DNA from: Pseudomonas campi
Lineage (GTDB): Bacteria; Pseudomonadota; Gammaproteobacteria; Pseudomonadales; Pseudomonadaceae
Length of the DNA: 64,000 bases
Assembly: GCF_013200955.2 (NCBI RefSeq)
Contig: NZ_CP053697.2
Location: 4,030,001-4,094,000 of the forward strand
Direction of reading: 5' to 3'
In this document: piece after piece, positions 1-8,792 of the stretch
Numbering within the stretch: the stretch's first letter is position 1
Layout of the letters: each line of letters starts with the position of its first letter
Position numbers and translations under genes: made by a program
The notes under the pieces: generated by a model
The model's input: only the letters and a program-made list of their open reading frames with translations
The model's database searches: none
Told to the model about the DNA's origin: nothing

Positions 1-128
1 AGACGAGCCTTAGCCGGTGACAGCAGAGTGGTTTCCCAGCAGCTTAGGCGCTGGCGCTGGATATTCCTACGGGTGAGGGCGACCACGCCTGATACACTTC
101 GCCTCATTCCTTCTTGCAGGCTCCTCCC

Positions 129-1505
129 GTGAACAGCGCTTTCTCCTCCTTGCCCCTTTCCGCCGCCATGCTGGCCAACCTCGACGCCCTCGGTTATGCC
201 GAGATGACGCCGATCCAGGCGCAAAGCCTGCCGGTGATTCTCAAGGGCATGGACCTGATCGCCCAGGCCAAGACCGGCAGCGGCAAGACCGCAGCCTTCG
301 GCATCGGCCTGCTGGCACCGCTAAATCCGCGCTTCTTCGGTTGCCAGGCGCTGGTGCTGTGCCCGACCCGCGAGCTGGCCGACCAGGTCGCCAAGGAGCT
401 GCGCCGCCTGGCCCGCGCCGCCGACAACATCAAGATCCTCACCCTCTGCGGCGGCGTGCCGTTCGGCCCGCAGATCGGCTCGCTGGAACACGGTGCCCAC
501 GTCATCGTCGGCACCCCGGGGCGCATCCAGGAACACCTGAAGAAGGGCACCCTCAAGCTCGACGGCCTCAACTGCCTGGTGCTCGACGAAGCCGACCGCA
601 TGCTCGACATGGGCTTCTACGACAGCATCGCCGAGATCATCAACCAGACCCCGGCCAAGCGGCAGACCCTGCTGTTCTCCGCCACCTACCCGACCGGTAT
701 CAAGCAGCTCAGCGCGACCTTCATGCGCGACCCGCAGCAGGTCAAGGTCGAGGCCCTGCACGACGATGCGCAGATCGAACAGCGCTTCTACGAGATCGCC
801 CCGGAGCAGCGCATGGATGCCGTGCTCAAGCTGCTCCACAGCTACCGCCCGGAATCCTGCGTGGCCTTCTGCTTCACCAAGCAGCAGTGCCAGGAGCTGG
901 TCGATCACCTGACGGCCAACGGCATTTCCGCAGCCGCACTGAATGGCGACCTGGAACAGCGCGACCGCGACCAGGTGCTGGCGATGTTCGCCAACCGCAG
1001 CCTGTCGGTGCTGGTGGCCACCGACGTGGCGGCCCGCGGCCTGGATATCGACGCCCTGGACATGGTGATCAACGTCGAGCTGGCGCGTGACTCGGAAATC
1101 CACATCCACCGCGTTGGCCGTACCGGCCGCGCCGGTGCCAAGGGCATGGCCATGAGCCTGGTCGCCCCGGCCGAAGGGCAACGCGCCCAGGCCATCGAAA
1201 CCCTGCAGAAGAGCCCGCTGAACTGGCACCCGCTGAGCAGCCTCAAGGTGCAGAGCGGCGAGCCGCTGCAACCGCCGATGGTCACCCTGTGCATCGGTGC
1301 CGGGCGCAAGGAGAAGCTGCGCCCCGGCGACATCCTCGGCGCACTCACCGGCGAGGCCGGGCTGCCCGGCGCGAAGATCGGCAAGATCGCCCTGTTCGAC
1401 TACCAGGCCTTCGTCGCCGTCGAGCGCGACGTGGCCAAGCTAGCGCTCAAGCGCCTCAGCGAAGGCAAGATCAAGGGTCGCTCGCTGCGCGTACGCCCAC
1501 TCTGA
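129..1505 (+). CDS. dbpA: ATP-dependent RNA helicase DbpA
   Basis: DEAD-box RNA helicase, known in the family to act on 23S rRNA (hairpin 92) during 50S subunit assembly in the cytoplasm. The 458-residue product shows a Q-motif (MTPIQAQSLP, about residues 26-35), Walker A AKTGSGKT (about 47-54), PTRELA, DEAD (about 153-156), SAT, HRVGRTGRAG and, after residue about 380, the DbpA-type RNA-binding domain that separates this protein from RhlB/SrmB. I chose the GTG at 129 because it gives an N-terminus like that of E. coli DbpA; an in-frame TTG at 114 would add five residues. It stands alone, with no clear operon partner; the next gene starts 240 bp downstream. Confidence 0.95.
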   Translation: MNSAFSSLPLSAAMLANLDALGYAEMTPIQAQSLPVILKGMDLIAQAKTGSGKTAAFGIGLLAPLNPRFFGCQALVLCPTRELADQVAKELRRLARAADNIKILTLCGGVPFGPQIGSLEHGAHVIVGTPGRIQEHLKKGTLKLDGLNCLVLDEADRMLDMGFYDSIAEIINQTPAKRQTLLFSATYPTGIKQLSATFMRDPQQVKVEALHDDAQIEQRFYEIAPEQRMDAVLKLLHSYRPESCVAFCFTKQQCQELVDHLTANGISAAALNGDLEQRDRDQVLAMFANRSLSVLVATDVAARGLDIDALDMVINVELARDSEIHIHRVGRTGRAGAKGMAMSLVAPAEGQRAQAIETLQKSPLNWHPLSSLKVQSGEPLQPPMVTLCIGAGRKEKLRPGDILGALTGEAGLPGAKIGKIALFDYQAFVAVERDVAKLALKRLSEGKIKGRSLRVRPL

Positions 1506-1745
1506 GCACCTGATTACGGTCTGCCCCAACCGGCGATGAACACGGCGGGCAGATCGCAACCAGCCGCTGAGTGCAAGGTCGCTCAAGGATCGGCCCCGCG
1601 CGGCCACCCACTACCGACCTCACAGCCCAGCGGCAAAATCGCCCGCGGCTTTTGCCCCAACGCCCGCTAGACTGGTGCCTTGACGGTGGCTTGCGCCGTC
1701 TTCTCCAAGACCCTTATCACACTCCCGGCGGGTAGCCGTTCGCCC

Positions 1746-3938
1746 ATGCCTTCATCGCTCGACTTCACCCTGCGCAGCCTGTGGGCGCGCGAAAAATTCA
1801 CCTACGGCATCCGCGTGTTCATCGCGCTGGCCGGCTCCATGGCACTGTGCTGGTACCTGGACAAGATCGCCCTGGTCATCCCGCTGTTCCTCGGCTGCAT
1901 CGCCAGCGCCCTGGCCGAGAGCGACGACCACTGGCGCGGCCGCCTGCAGGCCCTGCTGGTCACCCTGCTGTGCTTCGCCGCCACCGCCACCGCGGTGCAA
2001 TTGCTGTTCCCCTACCCCTGGCTGTTCGGCATCGGCCTGGCCCTGGCCGCCTTCGCCATGACCCTGCTCGGCGGCATCGGCGAACGCTATGCGGCGGTGG
2101 CCTCGGCCACCCTGATCCTGGCGATCTACACGGCCATCGGCCTGGAACACCGTGGCGGCGGCATGGGCAGTTTCTGGCAGGAGCCGCTGCTGCTGATTGC
2201 CGGTGCGGCCTGGTACGGCCTGCTCGGGGTGATCTGGAGCGCGCTGTTCAGCCAGCAGCCGGTGCAGCAGGCACTGGCGCGGGTGTTCATCGAGCTGGGC
2301 GCGTTCCTGCGTCTCAAGGCCGCGCTGTTCGAACCGCTGCGCCAGCTGGATGTGGAAGCCCGGCGCCTGGCCGTGGCCAAGCAGAACGGTCAGGTGGTGA
2401 ATGCCCTGAACCAGGCCAAGGACATCATCCTCAACCGCATGAGCCGCAAGCGCAGCGGGCAGAAGACCAACCGCTACCTCAAGCTGTACTTCATCGCCCA
2501 GGACATCCACGAGCGCGCCAGTTCCTCGCACCACCCGTACAACGCCCTGGCCGAAGCCTTCTTCCACAGCGACGTGATGTTCCGCTGCGGGCGCCTGCTC
2601 AGCCAGCAGGGCAAGGCCTGCCAGGCCCTCGGCACGGCCATCCGCATGCGCCAGCCGTTCGACTACAACGACAACAGCCAGGCCATGGCCGATCTCAACG
2701 CCTCCATGGCCTACCTGCGCGAGCAGAACAACCCGGCCTGGCGCCGCCTGCTGCGCTCGCTGGCCGCCCTGGCCGGCAACCTGGCAACCCTGGAACGCAA
2801 GCTGACCAGCGCCAGCAACCCCGATGCCCTGGCCGACGAGCAGGACAGCACGCTGCTCGACCGCTCGCCACAAAACCTCAAGGATGCCTTCGAGCGCCTG
2901 CGCCAGCATGTCTCGCCGACCTCGCTGGTGTTCCGTCACGCCCTGCGCCTGTCGGTGGCCCTGGCCGCCGGTTATGGCCTGCTGCACTGGGTGCATCCGC
3001 AACAGGGCTACTGGATTCTGCTGACCACCCTGTTCGTCTGCCGGCCCAGCTACGGCGCCACCCGCCTGCGCCTGGTACAGCGGGTCAGCGGCACCCTGCT
3101 CGGCCTGGTGGCAGGTTGGGCGCTGATCAGCCTGTTCCCCGATCCGCTGCTGCAGTCGCTGTTCGCCGTGGTCGCCGGGGTGGCCTTCTTCACCAACCGG
3201 GTCGACCGCTACACCCTGGCCACCAGCGCCATGACCCTGGTGGTGGTGCTCTGCTTCAACCAGGTCAGCGACGGCTATGCGGTGATCTGGCCGCGCCTGG
3301 TGGATACCGTGCTGGGCACGGTGATCGCCGGCCTGGCGGTGTTCTTCATCCTGCCCGACTGGCAGGGGCGCAAGCTCAACCAGGTACTGGCCAGCACCCT
3401 GAGCAGCAACAGCCGCTACCTGCTGCAGATCATGCAACAGTACACCTCCGGCAAGCGCGACGACTTGAGCTACCGCCTGGCCCGGCGCAACGCACACAAC
3501 GCCGATGCGGCGCTGTCGACCACCCTGAGCAACATGCTCATGGAGCCCGGCCACTTCAGGAAAGACGCCGAGACCGGCTTTCGCTTCCTGGTGCTGTCGC
3601 ACACCCTGCTCAGCTACCTGTCGGCCCTCGGCGCGCACCGCGTGAGCCTGGCCGACGATGCCAGCGACGCCCTGCACGACCGCGCCGTGGCGCATATCAG
3701 CGCGGCGCTGGAGAGCATCGCCAGCAGCCTGCGCGACAACCAGCCGGTGGCGGTCTACAGCGAGGCCGACCAGGCCCTGGCCGAGGAGCTGGAACAGCTG
3801 CCGGAAGAGATCGACGAAGGCCACCGCCTGGTGCAGGTGCAGCTCGGCCTGATCTGCCGCCAGCTGGCCCCACTGCGCACCCTGGTCGCCCACCTGCAGA
3901 AGCAGCAGCCGGAGGCGGTGGTGGCCAAGGCGGCCTGA
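1746..3938 (+). CDS. yccS: YccS/FUSC-family inner-membrane protein
   Basis: A 730-residue integral membrane protein of the YccS/YhfK (FUSC) family, close in length to E. coli YccS. The family is related to aromatic-acid efflux and aluminium-activated malate transporters, but the substrate of YccS is not established. Two blocks of hydrophobic helices are visible, one near residues 20-165 and one near 395-515, separated and followed by long polar cytoplasmic regions, which is the usual FUSC layout. The ATG at 1746 starts the conserved-looking N-terminus (MPSSLDFTLRSLWARE); an upstream TTG at 1680 would add 22 residues without family support. A repeat cluster follows the stop codon directly. Confidence 0.85.
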   Translation: MPSSLDFTLRSLWAREKFTYGIRVFIALAGSMALCWYLDKIALVIPLFLGCIASALAESDDHWRGRLQALLVTLLCFAATATAVQLLFPYPWLFGIGLALAAFAMTLLGGIGERYAAVASATLILAIYTAIGLEHRGGGMGSFWQEPLLLIAGAAWYGLLGVIWSALFSQQPVQQALARVFIELGAFLRLKAALFEPLRQLDVEARRLAVAKQNGQVVNALNQAKDIILNRMSRKRSGQKTNRYLKLYFIAQDIHERASSSHHPYNALAEAFFHSDVMFRCGRLLSQQGKACQALGTAIRMRQPFDYNDNSQAMADLNASMAYLREQNNPAWRRLLRSLAALAGNLATLERKLTSASNPDALADEQDSTLLDRSPQNLKDAFERLRQHVSPTSLVFRHALRLSVALAAGYGLLHWVHPQQGYWILLTTLFVCRPSYGATRLRLVQRVSGTLLGLVAGWALISLFPDPLLQSLFAVVAGVAFFTNRVDRYTLATSAMTLVVVLCFNQVSDGYAVIWPRLVDTVLGTVIAGLAVFFILPDWQGRKLNQVLASTLSSNSRYLLQIMQQYTSGKRDDLSYRLARRNAHNADAALSTTLSNMLMEPGHFRKDAETGFRFLVLSHTLLSYLSALGAHRVSLADDASDALHDRAVAHISAALESIASSLRDNQPVAVYSEADQALAEELEQLPEEIDEGHRLVQVQLGLICRQLAPLRTLVAHLQKQQPEAVVAKAA

Positions 3939-3943
3939 TACAG

Positions 3944-4073
3944 CGGCCCTCTCCCCCGGCCCCTCTCCCGTGAACGGGAGAGGGGTGACTAACCCCCAGC
4001 ACCGCAAACTGGTGGATGCACGGAGCCGCTCCTGCCCCCTCTCCCATTTATGGGAGAGGGCTGGGGAGAGGGG
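3944..4073. repeat. GGGAGAGGG-type extragenic hairpins
   Basis: Two short perfect hairpins, CTCTCCCGTGAACGGGAGAG at about 3964-3983 and CCCTCTCCCATTTATGGGAGAGGG-like at about 4037-4060, each flanked by extra CCCTCTCCC/GGGGAGAGG half sites. The same paired design recurs near 5.55, 7.7, 35.85, 38.6 and 40.0 kb. The 390-bp gap between yccS and the next gene holds this pair plus two further inverted repeats and no credible gene. Confidence 0.85.
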
Positions 4074-4075
4074 CC

Positions 4076-4134
4076 GTAGGGCGGGTGAAACCCGCGTGCC
4101 CGATAACGACTGCCGCGGGTTTCACCCGCCCTAC
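4076..4134. repeat. GTAGGGCGGGTGAAACCCGC inverted repeat
   Basis: Arms GTAGGGCGGGTGAAACCCGC and its reverse complement are separated by a roughly 19-bp loop, so the whole unit folds into a long hairpin and each arm contains its own short palindrome. This is the form of a REP pair (BIME-like). Only this copy is seen in the window. Confidence 0.85.
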
Positions 4135-4174
4135 GCACCACCGCGCCGACAACCGCGCGCAAGCTCGCCAAGCC

Positions 4175-4234
4175 GTAGCCCGGATGCAATCCGGGGCCGG
4201 AGCTGCCTGCATTCCCGGATTGCATCCGGGCTAC
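4175..4234. repeat. GTAGCCCGGAT...ATCCGGGCTAC inverted repeat
   Basis: An inverted pair of GTAGCCCGGATGCAATCCGG-type units. The same family occurs at 23229-23285 and 38085-38155, always between genes. It is one of the REP-like families common in Pseudomonas and related genera. Confidence 0.85.
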
Positions 4235-4330
4235 GACCGCGCCTGCCGCGCTCGTCCGACGACCACCCGCAAGCCCGCCAGCGCTTTCCGCTAGAATGCG
4301 CGCCTTTGCGACTTATCCGAGGTTCCAGCC

Positions 4331-5515
4331 GTGTCCTTCTTCCCGGTCATCATCATTGGCGCTGGCGCCGCCGGCCTGATGTGCGCAGCCCAGGCGGGCG
4401 CGCGCGGGCGTCAGGTGCTGCTGCTCGATCACGCCAACAAAGCGGGCAAGAAGATCCTCATGTCCGGCGGCGGACGCTGCAACTTCACCAATATGTACAG
4501 CGAGCCGGGCAACTTCCTCTCCGGCAACCCGCACTTCTGCAAATCGGCCCTGGCCCGCTACACCCAGTGGGACTTCATCGAGCTGGTGGGCAAGCACGGC
4601 GTGCCCTACCACGAGAAGAAGCTCGGCCAGCTGTTCTGCGACAACAAGGCCAGCGACATCCTCAACCTGCTGCTGGCCGAGTGCGACGCGGCCGGCGTCG
4701 ACCTGCGCCTGGACACCAGCATCGAGCAGATCGACAAGCTTGAGGCCGGCTACCGCCTGCTCACCAGCGGCGGCAGCTTCGACTGTGAATCCCTGGTGAT
4801 CGCCACTGGCGGCCTGTCGATCCCCACCCTCGGCGCAACGGGCTTCGGCTACCAGGTGGCACGGCAGTTCGGCCACGAGCTGCTGCCGACCCGCGCCGGC
4901 CTGGTGCCGTTCACCATTACCGAGCCGCAGCTCAAGGAGCTGTGCACCGAGCTGTCCGGCACTTCGGTGGAAGACTGCCTGGTGAGCTGCAATGGGCAGA
5001 GCTTCAAGGAGAACATTCTGTTCACCCACCGCGGCCTCAGCGGCCCGGCGATCCTGCAGATTTCCTCCTACTGGCAGCCCGGCGACAGCGTGCAGATCAA
5101 CCTGCTGCCGCACCTCGACCTGCCCGAGTGGCTGGCCGAGCAACAGCGCGAGCGGCCCAACAGCGAACTGAAGACCGTACTTGGCGAGCTGTTCACCAAG
5201 AAGATGGCCAACCTGCTGGCCGAACAGTGGTTCGTCTCCAAGCCGCTCAAGCAGTACACCCCGGCCGAGCTGAATACCGTGGCCACGCGCCTGGCCGAGT
5301 GGACGCTGATCCCGGCTGGCACCGAGGGCTACCGCACCGCCGAAGTCACCCTGGGCGGCGTGGACACCCGCGAGGTCTCGTCGAAGACCATGGAGTCGCT
5401 GAAATCACCGGGGTTGTACTTCATCGGCGAGGTGCTCGACGTCACCGGTCATCTGGGCGGCTTCAACTTCCAGTGGGCCTGGGCCTCGGCCCATGCGGCG
5501 GCGCAGTTCGTCTGA
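4331..5515 (+). CDS. HI0933-family NAD(P)/FAD-dependent oxidoreductase
   Basis: A 394-residue flavoprotein of the HI0933/YhiN/BaiN-like family; the physiological substrate is not known for most members. The N-terminus carries the FAD dinucleotide-binding motif IIGAGAAGLMCA (residues about 7-18), followed by the family-typical SGGGRCNFTN, a central TGGLSIPTLGATGFGY, and the C-terminal GHLGGFNFQWAWASAHAAA segment that closes the FAD site. The start is GTG at 4331, the only start that retains the glycine-rich loop at the usual distance from the N-terminus, with a GAGG about 8 bp upstream. It is monocistronic, enclosed by repeat clusters on both sides. Confidence 0.9.
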   Translation: MSFFPVIIIGAGAAGLMCAAQAGARGRQVLLLDHANKAGKKILMSGGGRCNFTNMYSEPGNFLSGNPHFCKSALARYTQWDFIELVGKHGVPYHEKKLGQLFCDNKASDILNLLLAECDAAGVDLRLDTSIEQIDKLEAGYRLLTSGGSFDCESLVIATGGLSIPTLGATGFGYQVARQFGHELLPTRAGLVPFTITEPQLKELCTELSGTSVEDCLVSCNGQSFKENILFTHRGLSGPAILQISSYWQPGDSVQINLLPHLDLPEWLAEQQRERPNSELKTVLGELFTKKMANLLAEQWFVSKPLKQYTPAELNTVATRLAEWTLIPAGTEGYRTAEVTLGGVDTREVSSKTMESLKSPGLYFIGEVLDVTGHLGGFNFQWAWASAHAAAQFV

Positions 5516-5540
5516 GAACCTGTTCCATGATCGCGGAAGC

Positions 5541-5630
5541 TCCCCTCTCCCACTGGTGGGAGAGGGGCTGGGGGAGAGGGGATTGGTCAGCACACCCTCT
5601 CCCCATCCCTCTCCCGTAAACGGGAGAGTG
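5541..5630. repeat. Paired GGGAGAGGG hairpins
   Basis: A left hairpin CCCCTCTCCCACTGGTGGGA with matching right arm, a GGGGGAGAGGG spacer, and a right hairpin CCCTCTCCCGTAAACGGGAG. The left and right halves are themselves complementary, so the 90 bp could form a cruciform. It lies in the gap between the flavoprotein gene and the diguanylate cyclase gene. Confidence 0.85.
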
Positions 5631-5778
5631 GGAAAAGGCGCCCCCCATCCACCCTGAACAGCAGCCTGGCAGGCCGCCAAAAGACTTTAAAATCGTGGAG
5701 CAAGGCTGGGCAGCCCTATTGGCACTCTGCCAGTATTGGCGGATGGCGCCCCGCGGCGCAGATCACCCGAGTATCCCG

Positions 5779-7575
5779 ATGCCTGACGCCCGTCACCATC
5801 CTTCGCTGCCCCTGCTGATGCTGCTCGCCCTGCTGCTGAGCCTGCTGACGCTGCCTGCGCGGGCCGCCCTGGTGCTGCACGATGACAGCCAGCCCGTGGC
5901 CCTGCTCGGCCAAGTCGACTACCTCACCGACCCGAGCGGCGCGCTGCAACTGCAGGCGCTGCTCGCCAGCCCCGAGCGTTTCCACAGCAGCGCCGGGCGC
6001 CGCGACCTGGGTTTCGGCTATGTCCAAGGCGCCATCTGGCTGCGCCTGCAGGTCGAGTCCGCGGCCAGCCAGCCGCGCGACTGGCGCCTGGAAATCGACT
6101 ATCCCTCGCTGGATCGGGTCGACCTCTACGATGCCGGCGCAGACGGCGTGCGCCACAGCCAGGCCGGCGACATGCTGCCCTTCGCGGAGCGCAGCGTCGG
6201 CAACCGCAACCCGGTGTTCGACCTGCACCTGCAACCTGGCGAGCGCCGCACCCTGTACCTGCGCGCCAGCTCCGCAGGCAGCATGACCCTCGGTGCCAGC
6301 CTCTACTCGCGGCAGGCCCACGAACTGCACAGCATCCAGGGCTACGTGGTTCAGGCGCTCTACGGCGGCACCCTGCTCGCCCTCGGCTGCTACAACCTGC
6401 TGCTGTTCCTCGCCCTGCGCGAACGGCCGTTTTTCTATTACGTGTTGTTCGTCAGCGTGTTCGCCATCGGCATCCTCGGCCTCAACGGCATCGGCGCGCA
6501 GTTCCTCTGGCCGCAAGCCGGCTGGTGGACCAACCGCGCCCTGCCCTTCGGCATCAATGGCGCAGCGGCCATCGGCATCCTCTTCGCGCGCAGCTTCCTC
6601 GATACGCCGAAATGGCTGCCGCGTGGCGACCGCTGGTTGCGCCTGGCCTTCGTCGTCGTAGCCTGCTGCGCCCTCGCCACCCTGCTGCTACCGGTACAAC
6701 TGGCCCTGCAGATCATGTCGATTTCCGGCATCGCCATGTGCCTGACCCTGCTCGGCACCGGCTTCGTCTGCCTGAAGAATCGGGTGCCGGGCGCCGGCAT
6801 CTTCGCCCTGGCCTGGAGCATGCTGCTCGGCGGCGCCGTCCTGCTGGCGCTGCGCAACTTCGCCCTGATCCCGTCGAACTTCTTCACCATCCACGCCATG
6901 CAGATCGGCTCGTCGCTGGAGATGATCCTGCTGTCCTTCGCCCTCGCCGCGCGCTTCAACGTGCTCAAACGGCAGAAGGAACAGGCCCTGCAGCAGCATG
7001 AGCGCCAGCTGGAGCTGCGCGTGGCCGAGCGCACCGAGGCCCTGGAAGATGCCAACCAGCGCCTGCGCGGCCTGGCCATGAAAGACCCGCTCACCGGCCT
7101 GGCCAACCGCACCGCGCTGCAGACCCAGCTGGAGCTGGCCATCCGCCGCTCGCAGCGGCGCCAGGAGTTGCTGGCCGTGATGCTGATCGACCTGGACGGT
7201 TTCAAGCCGATCAACGACCAGCACGGCCACGCCCTCGGCGATCAGGTGCTCGCCGCCATCGCCCGGCGCCTGCAGCACTGCGCCCGCGAAACCGACCTGC
7301 CGGCGCGTTTGGGTGGCGATGAGTTCGTGCTGGTCTGCGAGACCATCAGCTCGCCCCAGCACGCGGAACAGGTGGCGCAGCGGATTCTCGAACAGATCAG
7401 CCTGCCCATTGAACTGGACCAACTGACCGTGCAAGTCGGCGCCAGCATCGGCATCGCCCTCAGTCGCGGCGAGGACAGCGGCACTCTGCTGATCCGCCGC
7501 GCCGACGCCGCTATGTATGCCGCCAAGGCCAGCGGCCGCAACCGCGTGCAGTTGCATGAGGTCACGCCGGCCTGA
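5779..7575 (+). CDS. 7TMR-DISM diguanylate cyclase (GGDEF)
   Basis: Membrane-bound enzyme predicted to make cyclic di-GMP from two GTP. The 598 residues show a signal peptide (LLMLLALLLSLLTLPARA), a periplasmic 7TMR-DISMED2-like sensor region (about 35-180), a block of about seven hydrophobic helices (about 190-400), a short coiled coil rich in E/Q/R, and a GGDEF domain with an intact active-site GGDEF near nt 7315-7329. An RETD I-site sits exactly five residues before GGDEF, so product feedback inhibition is expected. ATG 5779 gives a proper signal peptide; the frame is open to a GTG at 5695 but that extension looks non-coding. The sensed ligand cannot be told from sequence. Confidence 0.9.
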   Translation: MPDARHHPSLPLLMLLALLLSLLTLPARAALVLHDDSQPVALLGQVDYLTDPSGALQLQALLASPERFHSSAGRRDLGFGYVQGAIWLRLQVESAASQPRDWRLEIDYPSLDRVDLYDAGADGVRHSQAGDMLPFAERSVGNRNPVFDLHLQPGERRTLYLRASSAGSMTLGASLYSRQAHELHSIQGYVVQALYGGTLLALGCYNLLLFLALRERPFFYYVLFVSVFAIGILGLNGIGAQFLWPQAGWWTNRALPFGINGAAAIGILFARSFLDTPKWLPRGDRWLRLAFVVVACCALATLLLPVQLALQIMSISGIAMCLTLLGTGFVCLKNRVPGAGIFALAWSMLLGGAVLLALRNFALIPSNFFTIHAMQIGSSLEMILLSFALAARFNVLKRQKEQALQQHERQLELRVAERTEALEDANQRLRGLAMKDPLTGLANRTALQTQLELAIRRSQRRQELLAVMLIDLDGFKPINDQHGHALGDQVLAAIARRLQHCARETDLPARLGGDEFVLVCETISSPQHAEQVAQRILEQISLPIELDQLTVQVGASIGIALSRGEDSGTLLIRRADAAMYAAKASGRNRVQLHEVTPA

Positions 7576-7689
7576 AGGGCGGCGGTCAGGAGTCTGTTAC
7601 TGCTCTCGGAAACGCCCCACTCCCCCGTATGGCAGTGGGGCCTACAAGCCGCGCCACGGCGCCGTTAGCCCCGGAGCGAAGGATTAGTC

Positions 7690-7785
7690 ACCCCTCGCCC
7701 GTTTACGGGAGACGACTGCAGGGATGCAGGAGGTAGAGCGTCGCCGGGAGCTAAAGCCGAGGGGCCGGGGGAGAGGGCTGCGCCC
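7690..7785. repeat. Degenerate GGGAGAGGG-type repeat
   Basis: A decayed copy of the paired hairpin family: CCCCTCGCCCGTTTACGGGA at the left and GAGGGGCCGGGGGAGAGGG at the right, with unrelated sequence between. It lies between two convergent genes. Confidence 0.55.
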
Positions 7786-7818
7786 CGCCGACGCCTTATC
7801 CCCAAGAGGCCGCCTCGC

Positions 7819-8685
7819 TCAGACCTTTGGCAGCAACTCGATAAAGCTCCGCGTCCAGCTGTGCACATCGCCCGGCCAACGCGCCGACACATAGTTACCG
7901 TCCCGCACCACCCAGGCCGGACGACTGTCGCTGGCGCTGTCGCGGTGCAGGCCGCTGGTCTTGCGCCAGTAGTCGGCGGCATCCTTGGGCACATCGAGAA
8001 AGTCCGCCGGGCTGGCCAGCAGGCGCCCGACCTCGCCCTGCACACTCATATGCCCGGCCGCCTCACCCGGCGCCTCCAGATAGGTGCGGTAATAATCGCG
8101 ATCCCACCAGCGCCCGTAGAAGCGCGTCAGGTCCCAGGCAGTCTTCTCCATCTGCCAGGTCAGCCCGGTGGTCTTGCGCCCGTGCAGCACCGAGCGGCCA
8201 TCCGCCGCGCGGCTGCGCGCCACCAGCAAGACGCCATGGCAGACCGCCGCCAACGGCTTGTCGGCGGCCATCCACGCCGCGATAAAGGCCTGCAGCGCCG
8301 GACTTTCCAGGTACTCGCGCATGCCGCGCGCCCAGTGCCCACCCGGCACCACCACCCCGGCGAAGTCCTCGACACGCAGGCGCTCGTGGCGCAGCGGCTG
8401 GCGATAATCCGCATCGGCCAGCATCTCCGCGCAGGCCTCGCGCGCATCGCCACGGGCGCGCAGCAGCAAGCCGAGCAGCTTGAAGCGGCGCAGGCCGGCA
8501 ATCCGCCCCCAGGGATCGAGCCCTTCACCGCTCAGCATCAGCGGGTCCGGCTGCGCCGGCAGGCCGTCCGGGGTGGCGAAACACACGCGGTAACCGGCCT
8601 GGCGCAGCAGGCGCCAGCTCAGGGCGGCTTCACTGGGGTCGTAGTCACGGCACGGCAGGGGAATGACGACACAGGGTGCGGGCAT
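7819..8685 (-). CDS. DJ-1/PfpI-like class I glutamine amidotransferase-fold protein
   Basis: A 288-residue protein of the DJ-1/PfpI superfamily. It has the alternating strand/loop pattern of that fold, a GVVVPGGHWARGM segment and the nucleophile-elbow AVCHGVLLVARS with a central Cys followed by His. No signal peptide is seen, so it is probably cytoplasmic. Members include deglycases, chaperones and proteases, and the sequence does not decide among these. The start at 8685 (MPAPCVVIPLPC) puts the first beta strand at the N-terminus; an upstream in-frame start would add 12 poorly hydrophobic residues. It is followed on its 3' side by a repeat and convergent with the diguanylate cyclase gene. 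Confidence 0.75.
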   Translation of the reverse strand: MPAPCVVIPLPCRDYDPSEAALSWRLLRQAGYRVCFATPDGLPAQPDPLMLSGEGLDPWGRIAGLRRFKLLGLLLRARGDAREACAEMLADADYRQPLRHERLRVEDFAGVVVPGGHWARGMREYLESPALQAFIAAWMAADKPLAAVCHGVLLVARSRAADGRSVLHGRKTTGLTWQMEKTAWDLTRFYGRWWDRDYYRTYLEAPGEAAGHMSVQGEVGRLLASPADFLDVPKDAADYWRKTSGLHRDSASDSRPAWVVRDGNYVSARWPGDVHSWTRSFIELLPKV

Positions 8686-8792
8686 GCGCGGTCTCTCGGT
8701 AGGCGGCAAAGGCTCGACCATAGCAGCTCACCCCGCGCCGCACCGTGGCCCAGCGTGCCAGCGTCCACGGCCAGGGCTGCCAATCCGGCCGC

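Noticed and set aside
1752-4007. Long antisense open frame opposite yccS
   Set aside because: Gln/Ala/Gly-rich shadow of a clear membrane protein, extending into the downstream repeats.
3944-4234. CRISPR-like array in the repeat cluster after yccS
   Set aside because: The repeats are inverted pairs of different families without regular spacers, so they are REP-type elements.
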